A stretch of DNA of 49,106 bases from Candidatus Amesbacteria bacterium RIFCSPLOWO2_01_FULL_48_25 (GCA_001773695.1 MEXN01000003.1:89547-138652), one strand, 5' to 3'; positions 7,356 through 16,975 are shown, counted from the first letter of the stretch. Translations and numbers: made by a program. The notes: a model not told the origin generated them from the letters alone.

Positions 7356-9806
7356 TTACACTTTTTTAATTTTGTAAGTGTGAGAGGCGAGGTCAGGGGT
7401 GATTTCGATGCGGGAGCCTTCGGAAATTTCGCCAGATAATAGTTCCCTGGCGAGAAAATCGCCCAAATCCAGATCTACCAGGCGGCGCATGGGGCGGGCA
7501 CCGTTTTCGGGTTCGTAGCCGGTTTTGGCTAAATACCGGCAAAGCTCATCGGTAATTATCAGCTCAATACCTTGTTGGTGTAAGCGGTCTTTGAGTTCTA
7601 CTAGCATGAGGTGGGCGATCTTCACCAATTGATCCGGCTCGAGCGGGGAATAGACAACTACGCCGTCGAATCTATTAAGAAATTCCGGGGAGAAAGTGCC
7701 GATTTTTTGGACATAATCGATGACTGTTTTTTGCAACCGATCCCCGGTTATGCCTTGGGAAACTAACTGACGGATATATTCTGATCCGGCGTTTGAGGTG
7801 GCAATAACAAACAGATGTTGGCAAATGATTTTTCTATTGAATGCGTCGGTGATAAAGCCCTCGTCCAAAAGTGTGAGCAAAAGATTGTAAATTTGAGGTG
7901 GAGCTTTTTCGATTTCGTCTAGAAGAAGGAGGCTAGTGGGACGATTTTTGATAGCCGTAGTGAGAGCCCCGGGAAGGTTTTGCTGGACGGAGCCGATTAG
8001 ACGGGATAAACCTTCGAACCCGGCGTACTCGGCCATGTCAAAACGTAAGATGTGGCTGGGACTTCCGTAATAGACCTGGGCTAGGGCCTTGGCAGTTTGG
8101 GTCTTGCCGACTCCAGTTGGGCCTAAAAATAGAAACGAGCCGATGGGCCGATTTTCATTTTTGGTGCCGAGACTTCTGGCCCGTAGGCTTTTGGCAATCA
8201 GTGACACGGCGGCGTCTTGGCCGACCAATTGAGAATGGAGAGTGGTTTCTAGATTGGCGAGAATTTTTTTGTCCTGGGGTGTAAGCCTCGTTAGGGAAAT
8301 GCCAGTTTTTTGGGACAGAATGGCGTTGACATGATCGACAGTGATAGTTTTAACTTTGTGCGAGCCAGCGTATGTTACCAACTCATCTAAAATATCCAGG
8401 GCTTTTTCAGGAAATGGTGTGTCGGTTATAAATCGATCGCTACCGTCAATGATTTGGCGTAGGGCAGGTAGGGCGAAAATAATGTTTTTGGTCAATTCTG
8501 CTGAATTGGCAGCAGTAATCAATATATCTAAAGCTTCTTTGGGAGAGGGTTGAATAATTTCCATGGGTTCTAAGTATTTTTTCAGGCGCTGATTGGCAGA
8601 TAAAAAGCGTTCGTAATCGGCAGAGGAAGAAATGGCAATGATTTTGAGGTCCCTTTTATCTAAATACTGTTCAAAAACATCGGTGAAATCTACGCCTTCC
8701 ACTTGAGGGTTGGTTAGACGATGCAAGTCCTTGATAACTAAGATGATGTTTCCAGCCTCGCTGGCTTCGGCTAAGATTTGTCCCAGGCGGAATTTTTTGG
8801 TATTGATATCCAGAGTTTCGCTGAGTAAAAAATTGTAATCGAGCTCTAAGATGCGCCGATAAGATAATTTGGGGTTCAATAGACCCTCTTTGGCACGATA
8901 AGCAAACTTGAGAGCGACTGTGTGCTTGCCTACTCCGGGAAGGCCTACAAGAACCACACTATTGCCAGACAGAAGTGCGGATTCCATTCTGGAAATCAGG
9001 TCTTGCCGGCCGACTATTAGATGACTAGAGAAGGACTGAGGGGTAGCCAGATCGGTGGCGAAATTATCAAGCGTCGGAGTATAGCCAAACAACAGTTCCG
9101 TACCTACGCCCGGCTGGCCAAATCTGAGCGGGATTTTTTCATCTTTTGGCTGGAGATTGTCCCACCACTGGGCTGCGGCGAGTAAATCCTGCGAATTGCA
9201 GCCACGGGGATGCAGGAACTCGTCTTTTATAACCTGGTGGTCTAGCAAAAATTGAATAACTTCAGTAAACGTCTCTAGTTTTTCCGGCCAAGGAAGTGAC
9301 GGTGCCGGAAGCTTAGCTAATTCTTTTGGGTCAAGGCTGGTGTGGGTAAGAATAAATTTGCCGGCAGGTGAGGAGAAAACAGTAGCCAAAACTCGGTCTG
9401 GATGGGCTTTGATTTTGTAAAGTAAGCCAGCTGTGACCAAATCCAGACGATTTTGATATTCTTTGAAGCTTGTGAGGCTAACCGGAGGAAAAATGAGCCA
9501 AAATATTAGCCCCACGGGGCCGCTAGCTAGAATCAAGAGTAAAACTGCAACACCTGTGAGAAACAAAAAAATTCTAACTACAGCTCCGATCCCCCTGGAA
9601 ATAAGATTAAAACTGAGCTTTTCCAGCTCCCGGGAGAAGTTAAATCCGGTCGTGGGGGAAGTATCGATGAGGCGTTTCCAGGGTGAAAATAATGACTGGG
9701 GTAATTGGGGAAGGGAAAAGTAGTGAATGACCCTGAGTAAGGCATACCCCCATAGGCGCCAGTAGATTTTTAGGCCTTGGGAATAATGCCAGGAAATCAG
9801 AGACAT
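7356..9806 (-). CDS. Membrane-anchored Clp-like double AAA+ ATPase, atypical
   Basis: 816 residues. Two hydrophobic segments at about 74-110 (VVRIFLFLTGVAVLLLILAS and PVGLIFWLIFPPV) precede a ClpA/ClpC-type tandem AAA+ region. NBD1 is degenerate: Walker A is GLPGVGKHT (288-296, His after Lys) and Walker B reads LVIKDLH (356-362) instead of FIDELH. NBD2 is canonical for ATP use: GPTGVGKT (562-569), LLLLDEIEKA, sensor 1 ATSNAGS, Arg finger in FLNRFD (712) and GARPMRR (769-775). The aromatic pore loops (GAKYRG in NBD1, GYVGYEEGG in NBD2) are missing. It may therefore be a remodeller or scaffold and not a threading unfoldase. It is divergent from the P-type ATPase across a shared palindromic -10 box. 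Confidence 0.85.
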   Translation of the reverse strand: MSLISWHYSQGLKIYWRLWGYALLRVIHYFSLPQLPQSLFSPWKRLIDTSPTTGFNFSRELEKLSFNLISRGIGAVVRIFLFLTGVAVLLLILASGPVGLIFWLIFPPVSLTSFKEYQNRLDLVTAGLLYKIKAHPDRVLATVFSSPAGKFILTHTSLDPKELAKLPAPSLPWPEKLETFTEVIQFLLDHQVIKDEFLHPRGCNSQDLLAAAQWWDNLQPKDEKIPLRFGQPGVGTELLFGYTPTLDNFATDLATPQSFSSHLIVGRQDLISRMESALLSGNSVVLVGLPGVGKHTVALKFAYRAKEGLLNPKLSYRRILELDYNFLLSETLDINTKKFRLGQILAEASEAGNIILVIKDLHRLTNPQVEGVDFTDVFEQYLDKRDLKIIAISSSADYERFLSANQRLKKYLEPMEIIQPSPKEALDILITAANSAELTKNIIFALPALRQIIDGSDRFITDTPFPEKALDILDELVTYAGSHKVKTITVDHVNAILSQKTGISLTRLTPQDKKILANLETTLHSQLVGQDAAVSLIAKSLRARSLGTKNENRPIGSFLFLGPTGVGKTQTAKALAQVYYGSPSHILRFDMAEYAGFEGLSRLIGSVQQNLPGALTTAIKNRPTSLLLLDEIEKAPPQIYNLLLTLLDEGFITDAFNRKIICQHLFVIATSNAGSEYIRQLVSQGITGDRLQKTVIDYVQKIGTFSPEFLNRFDGVVVYSPLEPDQLVKIAHLMLVELKDRLHQQGIELIITDELCRYLAKTGYEPENGARPMRRLVDLDLGDFLARELLSGEISEGSRIEITPDLASHTYKIKKV

Positions 9807-9816
9807 ACCTCATTTG

Positions 9817-9826
9817 ATGATATCAT
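9817..9826. promoter_or_regulatory. Symmetric bidirectional promoter, palindromic extended -10
   Basis: The palindrome ATGATATCAT gives TGA-TATCAT on both strands. On each strand exactly ten bases separate the TATCAT from an ATG: 9837 for the P-type ATPase (plus) and 9806 for the Clp-like gene (minus). Predicted leaders are only a few bases. The symmetry supports 9837 as the ATPase start. Confidence 0.6.
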
Positions 9827-9836
9827 GGAAACAGGC

Positions 9837-12296
9837 ATGAACCGGCTGGATTACTGCGCTAGATCTGTAGCTGAAACGTTGACATTTTGGAATACATCCC
9901 AGATTGGGCTATCTGGGGGAGAAGCCGCCCAAAGGCTGGTTGAATACGGAGTAAATGAGATCGAGGAGAAGCAACTTGTTTTTTGGGATATTATTATTCG
10001 GCAGTTCAAATCGCCGCTGGTGTATTTATTAATACTGGCCGCCGGGTTGGACATAGTCTTACGACAAGCCAGGGACGGGCTGATTATCGGGGCGATAGTG
10101 CTTATTAATGCCAGCTTGGGATTTGTCCAGGAATTCCGATCGGAGCGGACATTAAGACTCCTTCGTAAATATTTAGTAGCCAAAAGTAGAGTAAGAAGAG
10201 ACGGCCTGACAATTTTGATTGAATCAACTCAGATAGTTCCCGGGGACATTGTGGAACTAACCACCGGGAACATTATCCCAGCGGATATGAGAATTATCGA
10301 GTCCGAAGGGCTCACTGTGGACGAATCGGCGTTGTCCGGTGAATCGATGGCAGTGCTCAAAGACTCCCGGGCGATGACGCCTGCGCCTTCGCAAATTTTT
10401 GCGGCTCGATGTTTGGGATTTGCCGGAACTACGGTTGTCCGGGGACGGGGGGTAGGGGTTGTCGTAGGGACGGGAAATAGGACTTTGTGGGGAGAGATAG
10501 CCCGGGACACTACAGTCATCAGGAGAGAGAGCGGGTGGGAAAAGGATTTAAACAAATTTAGCGGGTTTATTTTGAAGCTCATTATGATCACTTTGGTGGG
10601 AGTGTTGGCAGCTAATATTTTTCTTAAAGGTAGGCAGGCAAACATTAGTGAGCTGTTGATCTTTTCGATCGCACTGGCCGTAAGCGTAATCCCGGAAGCG
10701 TTACCAGTAGTTATTACCTTCTCTCTATCCCGGGGAGCGGCGCGATTGGTCGGCCGACGGGTAGTAGTTAAGCGGTTATCGGCAATCGAGGATTTGGGAG
10801 CAATTGAGGTGTTGTGCACCGACAAAACAGGGACGTTGACAGAAAATAAATTGAAACTGGTAAGTGTTTGGGGGAAAGAAGAAGCCGTGGTGACTGAGGG
10901 GATAAAAGTCGCATTGCCTAGTATTTCGGCCCACTTGCCGCTGGATGCATTTGATACGGCACTTCTAGAAAAGATAGGCATTGATGGGCAAGAACAGATT
11001 AAAAATAAGTATGAGGTGATAAAGGAGATCCCCTTCGACCCCGAATTGAGAGTGACCAGTGTTTCTTTGCGAGGTCCTGCAGGCGTTGAAACTATAACCC
11101 GTGGAGCCGTGGAGGCCATATTAAGCCATAGCTTGGGACTTACACTTAGGGAAAAAAAGGAGATAGACAAGTGGTCTAGGAAGCAGGGGTCTTTGGGCCG
11201 ACGGGTAATTGCTGTCGCTAATAATAGAAAACTTACTGGATTGCTTTCGTTTTCGGATCCAGTCAAATCGACCACCCGGACGGCCGTACACGAAGCGCAA
11301 AAAATGGGAGTGCGAATAATAATGCTCACCGGAGACAGTCCAGTTGTAGCGGGGGTAGTGGCAAAAGAGATTGGATTAATTAGTGATCAGTTGTCAGTTG
11401 TGGATGGGGATAGCTTTGAGCAAATGGACGCTGGAGAACAACACAAGCTCGTGGAAAAAAACTTGGTGTTTGCCAGGGTAACGCCTAGTCAAAAAAATAA
11501 AATTATTGACTTGCTGCAAGAAAAATATCGGGTGGGATTTTTAGGGGAAGGGATTAATGACGGGCCAGCTCTAAAAAGTGCTGATGTGGGTTTAGTAGTT
11601 GCTCACGGGGCGGATGTGGCTCGGGAGGCGGCGGATATAATCCTTTTGAAAAAGGACCTGAAAGTGATTGTGGATGGAATTGGTGAGGGAAGAATAATTT
11701 CCGGCAATATCAAGAAATATATTACGGCGACGTTGTCTTCTAATATGGGCAATTTTTATGCAGTAGCGGTGGCGTCATTACTAATTGATTTTTTACCCAT
11801 GCTACCTATTCAGATACTGCTTCTGAACCTGCTATCTGATCTGCCGATGATTGCCATCGCCACTGACAATGTTGATCGGGAGGAGCTGGAGAGACCGCAG
11901 GTGTTTGGTTTGCGGCAGTTGGTGTGGTTGGCCATGATTTTGGGAATAGTGAGCACGGTATTTGATTTTATGTTTTTCGGATTGTTTTACCGGCAAGGGG
12001 CGGGAACATTGCAAACTGCCTGGTTTGTAGGCTCAGTATTGACCGAGCTGGTATTCGTGTTTTCGGTGCGAAACAAGAACTGGCTGTGGAAGGGAGTGCC
12101 GCCTTCAAAAATCCTAATGGGGCTGACTGGGCTGGCTGGGGTACTCACTTTGGCACTACCAGCGAGCCGGTGGGGGCAGGAAGTATTTAAATTTTTCCCC
12201 CTGGCGACATCTCATTTGGGACTGATTTTGATCGTGGTCGCGGCGTATCTAATTTCTACTGAGTTGGTCAAGAGGGTAGTTTACTCGAAAGCATGA
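9837..12296 (+). CDS. P-type cation ATPase, MgtA-like
   Basis: 819 residues from ATG 9837. Inner-membrane ATP-driven cation transporter. Landmarks: SGES (actuator TGES position, 167-170), PEALP in the M4 ion site (286-290), phosphorylated Asp in DKTGT (D329), MLTGDS (496-501) and GEGINDGPAL (570-579). The last differs from the usual GDGxNDAPAL by Glu for the Mg-coordinating Asp. The C-terminal part (SSNMGNFYAVAVAS, LPMLPIQILLLNLLSDLPMIAIATDNVD) closely parallels MgtA, so Mg2+ uptake is the best guess; Ca2+ or others remain possible. Upstream ATG 9825 or TTG 9777 would lengthen it but ignore the promoter geometry. Confidence 0.88.
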   Translation: MNRLDYCARSVAETLTFWNTSQIGLSGGEAAQRLVEYGVNEIEEKQLVFWDIIIRQFKSPLVYLLILAAGLDIVLRQARDGLIIGAIVLINASLGFVQEFRSERTLRLLRKYLVAKSRVRRDGLTILIESTQIVPGDIVELTTGNIIPADMRIIESEGLTVDESALSGESMAVLKDSRAMTPAPSQIFAARCLGFAGTTVVRGRGVGVVVGTGNRTLWGEIARDTTVIRRESGWEKDLNKFSGFILKLIMITLVGVLAANIFLKGRQANISELLIFSIALAVSVIPEALPVVITFSLSRGAARLVGRRVVVKRLSAIEDLGAIEVLCTDKTGTLTENKLKLVSVWGKEEAVVTEGIKVALPSISAHLPLDAFDTALLEKIGIDGQEQIKNKYEVIKEIPFDPELRVTSVSLRGPAGVETITRGAVEAILSHSLGLTLREKKEIDKWSRKQGSLGRRVIAVANNRKLTGLLSFSDPVKSTTRTAVHEAQKMGVRIIMLTGDSPVVAGVVAKEIGLISDQLSVVDGDSFEQMDAGEQHKLVEKNLVFARVTPSQKNKIIDLLQEKYRVGFLGEGINDGPALKSADVGLVVAHGADVAREAADIILLKKDLKVIVDGIGEGRIISGNIKKYITATLSSNMGNFYAVAVASLLIDFLPMLPIQILLLNLLSDLPMIAIATDNVDREELERPQVFGLRQLVWLAMILGIVSTVFDFMFFGLFYRQGAGTLQTAWFVGSVLTELVFVFSVRNKNWLWKGVPPSKILMGLTGLAGVLTLALPASRWGQEVFKFFPLATSHLGLILIVVAAYLISTELVKRVVYSKA

Positions 12297-13696
12297 AGAT
12301 TGACGCCTGATTTCCAATCGATTTGGGAATATTTGTGCAAAATTTCTGCGATTGAGGTTTTTAAGCTGTCATATTGATCTTGCGTCCGGCCTTCGAATTT
12401 GACTGTAATATACGGGCCGTTTTGACTGGCCCGAATAATAACCATCTCCTCTACTGTATCCGCTCGGAAACCGTCTATGTCTGTATATTCGGCTTTGGGG
12501 AAAAGATTTTTGATATCCTGACTAATATTATCTTGAATAAGTTTGAATTTTATATCATCAGCTAGACCCAATTTTATTTCAGGACTAGAAATATATTTGG
12601 GAAGTTTACTTACTGCCTCCTGAAGTGTTTGGCTTGTTCTTTTGAGATAAGCGAGAAGTCTCAGGGTTGAATAGGCTCCATCGTCATGGCCGTAAAAATT
12701 GTCCATGAAGAAAAAGTGGCCAGAGAGTTCCCCGCCAAATGGTGCGCGTGTCTCTTTCACTTTCGCCTTAATGAAACTGTGACCCGTTAGCCACATGACT
12801 GGGTTTCCCCCGGAATTTTTTATGGCATCGGATGTAGCCTTGGAACACAGAGCGTTAAAGACTATCGAGCTTCCAGGCAAGTAGTGGAGAATATCTTGGG
12901 CAAACAGAGCGACTAATACGTCGTTCCAGATTAAGTTTCCTTGGGAATCTACGATACCGACCCGATCACCGTCAGAGTCATAAGAGAGGCCCAAATCTGC
13001 CTTTTCGGCTATCACTCGCTTGGCTAGTCGTTCTAAGACATCTTTTTCAGTCGGATCAGGCGTGCCGAGGGGAAAAGAACCGTCTAAATTAGTGTTTTGT
13101 TCAATTACGACGCATCCTGCTTCGCGCAAAATTTGGGGAAGAAATGCACCGGTAGTAGCGCAAGATGAGTCGATTACTACTTTGAGACCGCTGTCATGAA
13201 GGGGAACTCGTTTAAAAAGATCGTTTTTGTATGCGGGAAAGACATCGTCTTGCTTATAATTGCCCTTTTGTGGCCAGGCTTTGAAACTCTCAGCTTCGCA
13301 AATTTGTCTGACTTCTTGAATTTCTTGGGAAATTAGAGTGTCAGAAAAACCGACCGCCAATTTGAGGCCGTTATATTCTTTGGGATTGTGGGAGGCGGTG
13401 ATAATTGCGCCTCCCTTTGAGAGATAGTTATATTGGGCAAAATACATAATTTGAGTCAAAGTTAGTCCAATATCGTAAACATTTATCCCTGAATCGATCA
13501 GTGCTTGGACAAATGCTTGCTTGTAGCTTTGTGAGCTCTGCCTGATGTCCATACCAACCACGCACTCACGAATCTGACGGCGGAACAAAAAGGTGGCATA
13601 AGCTTTGCCAAGGACAGTCATTATGTCTGGAGACAAATCCTTGTCTACTAGACCCCTGATGTCATACCCGCGAAAGATGTTTTTGTTTATCTGCAT
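12281..13696 (-). CDS. Phosphomannomutase/phosphoglucomutase
   Basis: 471 residues. Interconverts 6-phospho and 1-phospho sugars for polysaccharide and nucleotide-sugar synthesis. The phosphoserine loop is TASHNP (Ser102), the Mg loop is DSDGDR (240-245), and the sugar loop is GGELSGHFFF near 312; the N-terminus has FRGYDIRG. Length fits the alpha-D-phosphohexomutase family. It overlaps the P-type ATPase convergently by 16 bases and is divergent from the glucan phosphorylase, a sensible metabolic pairing around glucose 1-phosphate. Confidence 0.93.
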   Translation of the reverse strand: MQINKNIFRGYDIRGLVDKDLSPDIMTVLGKAYATFLFRRQIRECVVGMDIRQSSQSYKQAFVQALIDSGINVYDIGLTLTQIMYFAQYNYLSKGGAIITASHNPKEYNGLKLAVGFSDTLISQEIQEVRQICEAESFKAWPQKGNYKQDDVFPAYKNDLFKRVPLHDSGLKVVIDSSCATTGAFLPQILREAGCVVIEQNTNLDGSFPLGTPDPTEKDVLERLAKRVIAEKADLGLSYDSDGDRVGIVDSQGNLIWNDVLVALFAQDILHYLPGSSIVFNALCSKATSDAIKNSGGNPVMWLTGHSFIKAKVKETRAPFGGELSGHFFFMDNFYGHDDGAYSTLRLLAYLKRTSQTLQEAVSKLPKYISSPEIKLGLADDIKFKLIQDNISQDIKNLFPKAEYTDIDGFRADTVEEMVIIRASQNGPYITVKFEGRTQDQYDSLKTSIAEILHKYSQIDWKSGVNLHAFE

Positions 13697-13713
13697 GCTA
13701 TTGAAGTGGGGTT

Positions 13714-13732
13714 ATTATACAATGAGTATAAC
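13714..13732. promoter_or_regulatory. Divergent -10 boxes for the mutase and glucan phosphorylase genes
   Basis: Minus strand: TATAAT at 13714-13719, 17 bases before the mutase ATG. Plus strand: TATAAC at 13727-13732, five bases before the phosphorylase ATG, consistent with a leaderless start. No convincing -35 boxes. Confidence 0.45.
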
Positions 13733-13737
13733 TGCCC

Positions 13738-15423
13738 ATGAAGAACAACCAGACTGAGCCGGAAGTGGTGTATTTTTCGCTGGAGTTTATGTTGGAAACA
13801 GACGTGCCTACGTACGCAGGGGGGTTGGGAGTATTGGCCGGGGACTTAATGCGCTCATGTGCAGATTTAGGAATCGGGGCAATTGGCATGTCTATCGTGT
13901 ACTCGGGGGACACATTTAGCCAGACGATCAACGCCGACGGGACGCAGAGTTTTACCAAGCAGGACTGGCAGAAACTGGACCAACTGACTAAGCTGCCCCA
14001 GGTAGTGGAATTGACCATTGCCAACACAAAAGTACTGGTGGGATGCTGGAGATACGATATCGTGGGACTATCTGGATATGTGGTGCCGGTGTACTTATTG
14101 GACACCAACTTGACACAGAATCCACCGTGGGTGAGAGAGATAACTCGAAACTTGTACGAGGGGGGTGAAGCCAGGCTGGCCCAGGAGATAGTTTTAGGGA
14201 TAGGGGGAGTGAAAATGCTTCGGACTCTGGGGATCGAGAGAGCGAAGACATATCATCTGAATGAAGGTCATTGCGGATTCGTGCCGCTAGCGCTTTTGCC
14301 TGAAAACAACTATCAGGACGAACTGGTGCGGCAAATGTGTGTCTTTACCACGCACACTCCGATTCCAGAGGGCCACGACCGATTTTCGTATGAGCTGGCT
14401 TATAAATTCGGCGGGAGTTACTTGCCGTGGCATATAAAAAAATTGGCCGGGGAAAATGAAATGTCCATGACGCATTTGGCCATGAACTTGAGCCGGAAAA
14501 ACCTGGCCGTGTCACGAAAGCACCAGGTAGTGTCCGAGCAAGTCTTCCCGGGCTATAAATTTGGTTATGTGACAAACGGGGTACACCACAGAAGTTGGAC
14601 CCATAATTATTTGCAGGATCTGTACAACCAGGTTATACCTGGGTGGCTGGAAAACCCCGAGACGTTGGCTGATGCTCCTGCACTCGTCCCGGACGATTTG
14701 TTGTGGAATGCCCATATCGAATGTAAGAAAAAGCTGATTACCTACGTCAACCGCCACTTAACCACGGCACTTTTGGTAGCTGGCGATTACTTGTTTGATG
14801 AGAATACGCTGACAATATCACTAGCCCGCCGGCCGGTGGCTTATAAACGACCGTTACTTTTGTATCATGACATAGAAAGATTTGTGAGAATCGGGGCGGG
14901 GAGAATCCAAGTTATTCAATGCGGTAAATCCCATCCGGATGATGACGTTTCCCAGGGGTTTGTAAGACAAATTGTAGATTTGTCCAAAAGATTTAAAGAG
15001 GTGTTGAAAATCGTGTTTTTGGAAAACTACTCGCCTAAGATTGCCAGGTTGCTCGTCAACGGGTCCGATGTATGGTTAAACACTCCCAAGCGGGGACTAG
15101 AGGCTTCAGGGACATCCGGAATGAAAGCGGCCATGAACGGGGTAATTAACCTGTCCATCCCGGACGGATGGTGGATTGAAGCTGTTGAAATTGACAGATT
15201 GGCGGGGTTTAGCATCGGGACGGCTGGGGAGACGAATGATGACTCGACTGACGCGGATATAGTTTATGAAAAGCTGGAGATGGAGATAATTCCTATGTAT
15301 TATGAAAACCGGGGTGAGTGGATAGGAAGAATGAAACGGGCAATTGCCCTGGGTGCGTACTTTAACACCCACCGGGTAGTGAAAGAGTACCGGCAAAAGG
15401 TTTGGAGAAACGCCAACGCTTAG
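13738..15423 (+). CDS. Alpha-glucan phosphorylase, short GT35 type
   Basis: 561 residues. Releases glucose 1-phosphate from alpha-1,4-glucans with phosphate and pyridoxal phosphate. Seen: YFSLEFMLETDVPTYAGGLGVLAGD at the N-terminus, LNEGHCGFV, NGVHHRSW, KRPLLLYHD and the PLP-lysine region EASGTSGMKAAMNG (family EASGTGNMK). It is far shorter than the ~800-residue animal/E. coli glycogen phosphorylases and belongs with the shorter alpha-glucan phosphorylase group. With the adjacent mutase it links storage glucan to glucose 6-phosphate. No glycogen synthase is in the window. Confidence 0.9.
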   Translation: MKNNQTEPEVVYFSLEFMLETDVPTYAGGLGVLAGDLMRSCADLGIGAIGMSIVYSGDTFSQTINADGTQSFTKQDWQKLDQLTKLPQVVELTIANTKVLVGCWRYDIVGLSGYVVPVYLLDTNLTQNPPWVREITRNLYEGGEARLAQEIVLGIGGVKMLRTLGIERAKTYHLNEGHCGFVPLALLPENNYQDELVRQMCVFTTHTPIPEGHDRFSYELAYKFGGSYLPWHIKKLAGENEMSMTHLAMNLSRKNLAVSRKHQVVSEQVFPGYKFGYVTNGVHHRSWTHNYLQDLYNQVIPGWLENPETLADAPALVPDDLLWNAHIECKKKLITYVNRHLTTALLVAGDYLFDENTLTISLARRPVAYKRPLLLYHDIERFVRIGAGRIQVIQCGKSHPDDDVSQGFVRQIVDLSKRFKEVLKIVFLENYSPKIARLLVNGSDVWLNTPKRGLEASGTSGMKAAMNGVINLSIPDGWWIEAVEIDRLAGFSIGTAGETNDDSTDADIVYEKLEMEIIPMYYENRGEWIGRMKRAIALGAYFNTHRVVKEYRQKVWRNANA

Positions 15424-15442
15424 GTTATGATGGGGAGGAAAT

Positions 15443-16975
15443 ATGCATCCGGCGGTGGACGTACTACTTAAGGTGTTGAGTCAGGGCGGAGAGGGAGAGC
15501 CGGAAGCGGCGGAGGAACAGGCGGGGGTAGTGGGAGGACTGGCCCGGGTATATGAGCAGGCTAGAAGCGCCATGGAATATCGAGCCGAGCACTTGGTCCG
15601 CCGGGCGGCAGTGGAAAGAATACTCAAGCGGCAAATGCTGTTTAACCAGAATCCGGATTTTTTGGCCAGACAACTTCTAACCGAGTTGAGATGGGCCAGA
15701 TATGTGACGCCGTCTGAAATTGAGCATGTGGAGAAAGGAGATGTCAGCCTGATAATCGGCAAGTACCTGACGGCTCTGGCTGAAGCTGGGGACAGGCTGC
15801 CCTACGACTGGGTGGTGGGGGTGTTGTCGGCAGAAATTGAGGAGAGGCTGAACTTGAACATTGACTACGGGCATTTTACCCATTTTGCATTCCAGGTAAT
15901 AAAGCAGAAGTTGGAGGTGGTTGAGAATGAGAAGAACTGGGATTTGTTGGTATTTATCGCCACCGATAAAGCTTACGGACAATCAGATGACCAGCAAGTG
16001 GGATACCACATTGTCAAACTTTTAGACTCTGACTGGGGGAGGCTGGGAAGATCCGAGACACTTTTGGAAGCTCGAGAACTGTACGTTTATGGCATAAACC
16101 ACCCTTTGACTGTTAAGTTAGCTAAATATGTCAGATCCCAATCGGCTCCCCTGATACTTCTGCGGGACGTATATTTTGCGGCTCCGGAAAAATTCAGAGA
16201 ACTAATGGCTGATCGTGAGGCGTTTGAAAAGAGAGCGAAATCCGTCCTGTCTACCCAACTTTTGCATATGTCCGGTAGAGTTAACCGGGCGACAGCGAGA
16301 AGCGTGATATATGTATTTTTGACAAAAATGCTATTTGGAATGTTAGTGGAGGTGCCTATGGACTTGTTATTGGTGGGAGAAATCGCTACAACGCCCCTCC
16401 TCATCAACCTGCTGTTTCCACCCAGCTTGATGTGGCTGGTATCTATGGGGTCGTGGCTACCGGGAATAGTGGAGCAAAAGGCACTGGTGCACGAGACATG
16501 GAGAGTGGTGGGAGAATTTGAAACTCTGGGGGAGGAAAAATTGTGGTTGGGTGGACAATCCAGGCGGGCAAAGGGGCTTTTGTATGGGGTATTTTCGGCG
16601 ATGTATATAGTAGTGTTTTTGGCGGTGTTTGCAGCTATTTTTTATCTGCTGCAGCTACTTAAGTTTTCTCTGGCTAGCCAGATAGTGTTTGTGTTCTTCT
16701 TGTCAATTGTAGCATTTTTTGCCTACCGGATACGGCAAACATCATTAATTTATAATTGGTCACCTAAAGAAGGGGGCGGCCAGTCACTGGGGGACATGAT
16801 TGCCTTGCCGCTTCTAGCCGTGGGCAGCAAGTTAAGTCTGGGGATAAGTAAACTAAACTTTTTGGTGTTTATATTTGACTTTATTTTGGAAGCGCCGTTT
16901 AAAACTATACTGCGATTTCTCGATAGTTGGGTACAGTTTTTATCCGTCAAACGGGATGAGGTAGTGGGGAATTAG
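15443..16975 (+). CDS. Unknown multi-pass membrane protein, downstream of glucan phosphorylase
   Basis: 510 residues, ATG preceded by a good Shine-Dalgarno (GGGGAGGAAAT), 19 bases after the phosphorylase stop, so the two form an operon. The N-terminal ~290 residues are soluble and helical, rich in charged residues. Hydrophobic segments follow at about 300-345 (LLLVGEIATTPLLINLLFPPSLMWLV) and 375-430 (two clear helices, YGVFSAMYIVVFLAVFAAIFYLL and IVFVFFLSIVAFFAYRI), and a further hydrophobic part near 465-490. I do not recognise the family. The C-terminal overlap with the ZIP gene is four bases, convergent. Confidence 0.7.
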   Translation: MHPAVDVLLKVLSQGGEGEPEAAEEQAGVVGGLARVYEQARSAMEYRAEHLVRRAAVERILKRQMLFNQNPDFLARQLLTELRWARYVTPSEIEHVEKGDVSLIIGKYLTALAEAGDRLPYDWVVGVLSAEIEERLNLNIDYGHFTHFAFQVIKQKLEVVENEKNWDLLVFIATDKAYGQSDDQQVGYHIVKLLDSDWGRLGRSETLLEARELYVYGINHPLTVKLAKYVRSQSAPLILLRDVYFAAPEKFRELMADREAFEKRAKSVLSTQLLHMSGRVNRATARSVIYVFLTKMLFGMLVEVPMDLLLVGEIATTPLLINLLFPPSLMWLVSMGSWLPGIVEQKALVHETWRVVGEFETLGEEKLWLGGQSRRAKGLLYGVFSAMYIVVFLAVFAAIFYLLQLLKFSLASQIVFVFFLSIVAFFAYRIRQTSLIYNWSPKEGGGQSLGDMIALPLLAVGSKLSLGISKLNFLVFIFDFILEAPFKTILRFLDSWVQFLSVKRDEVVGN

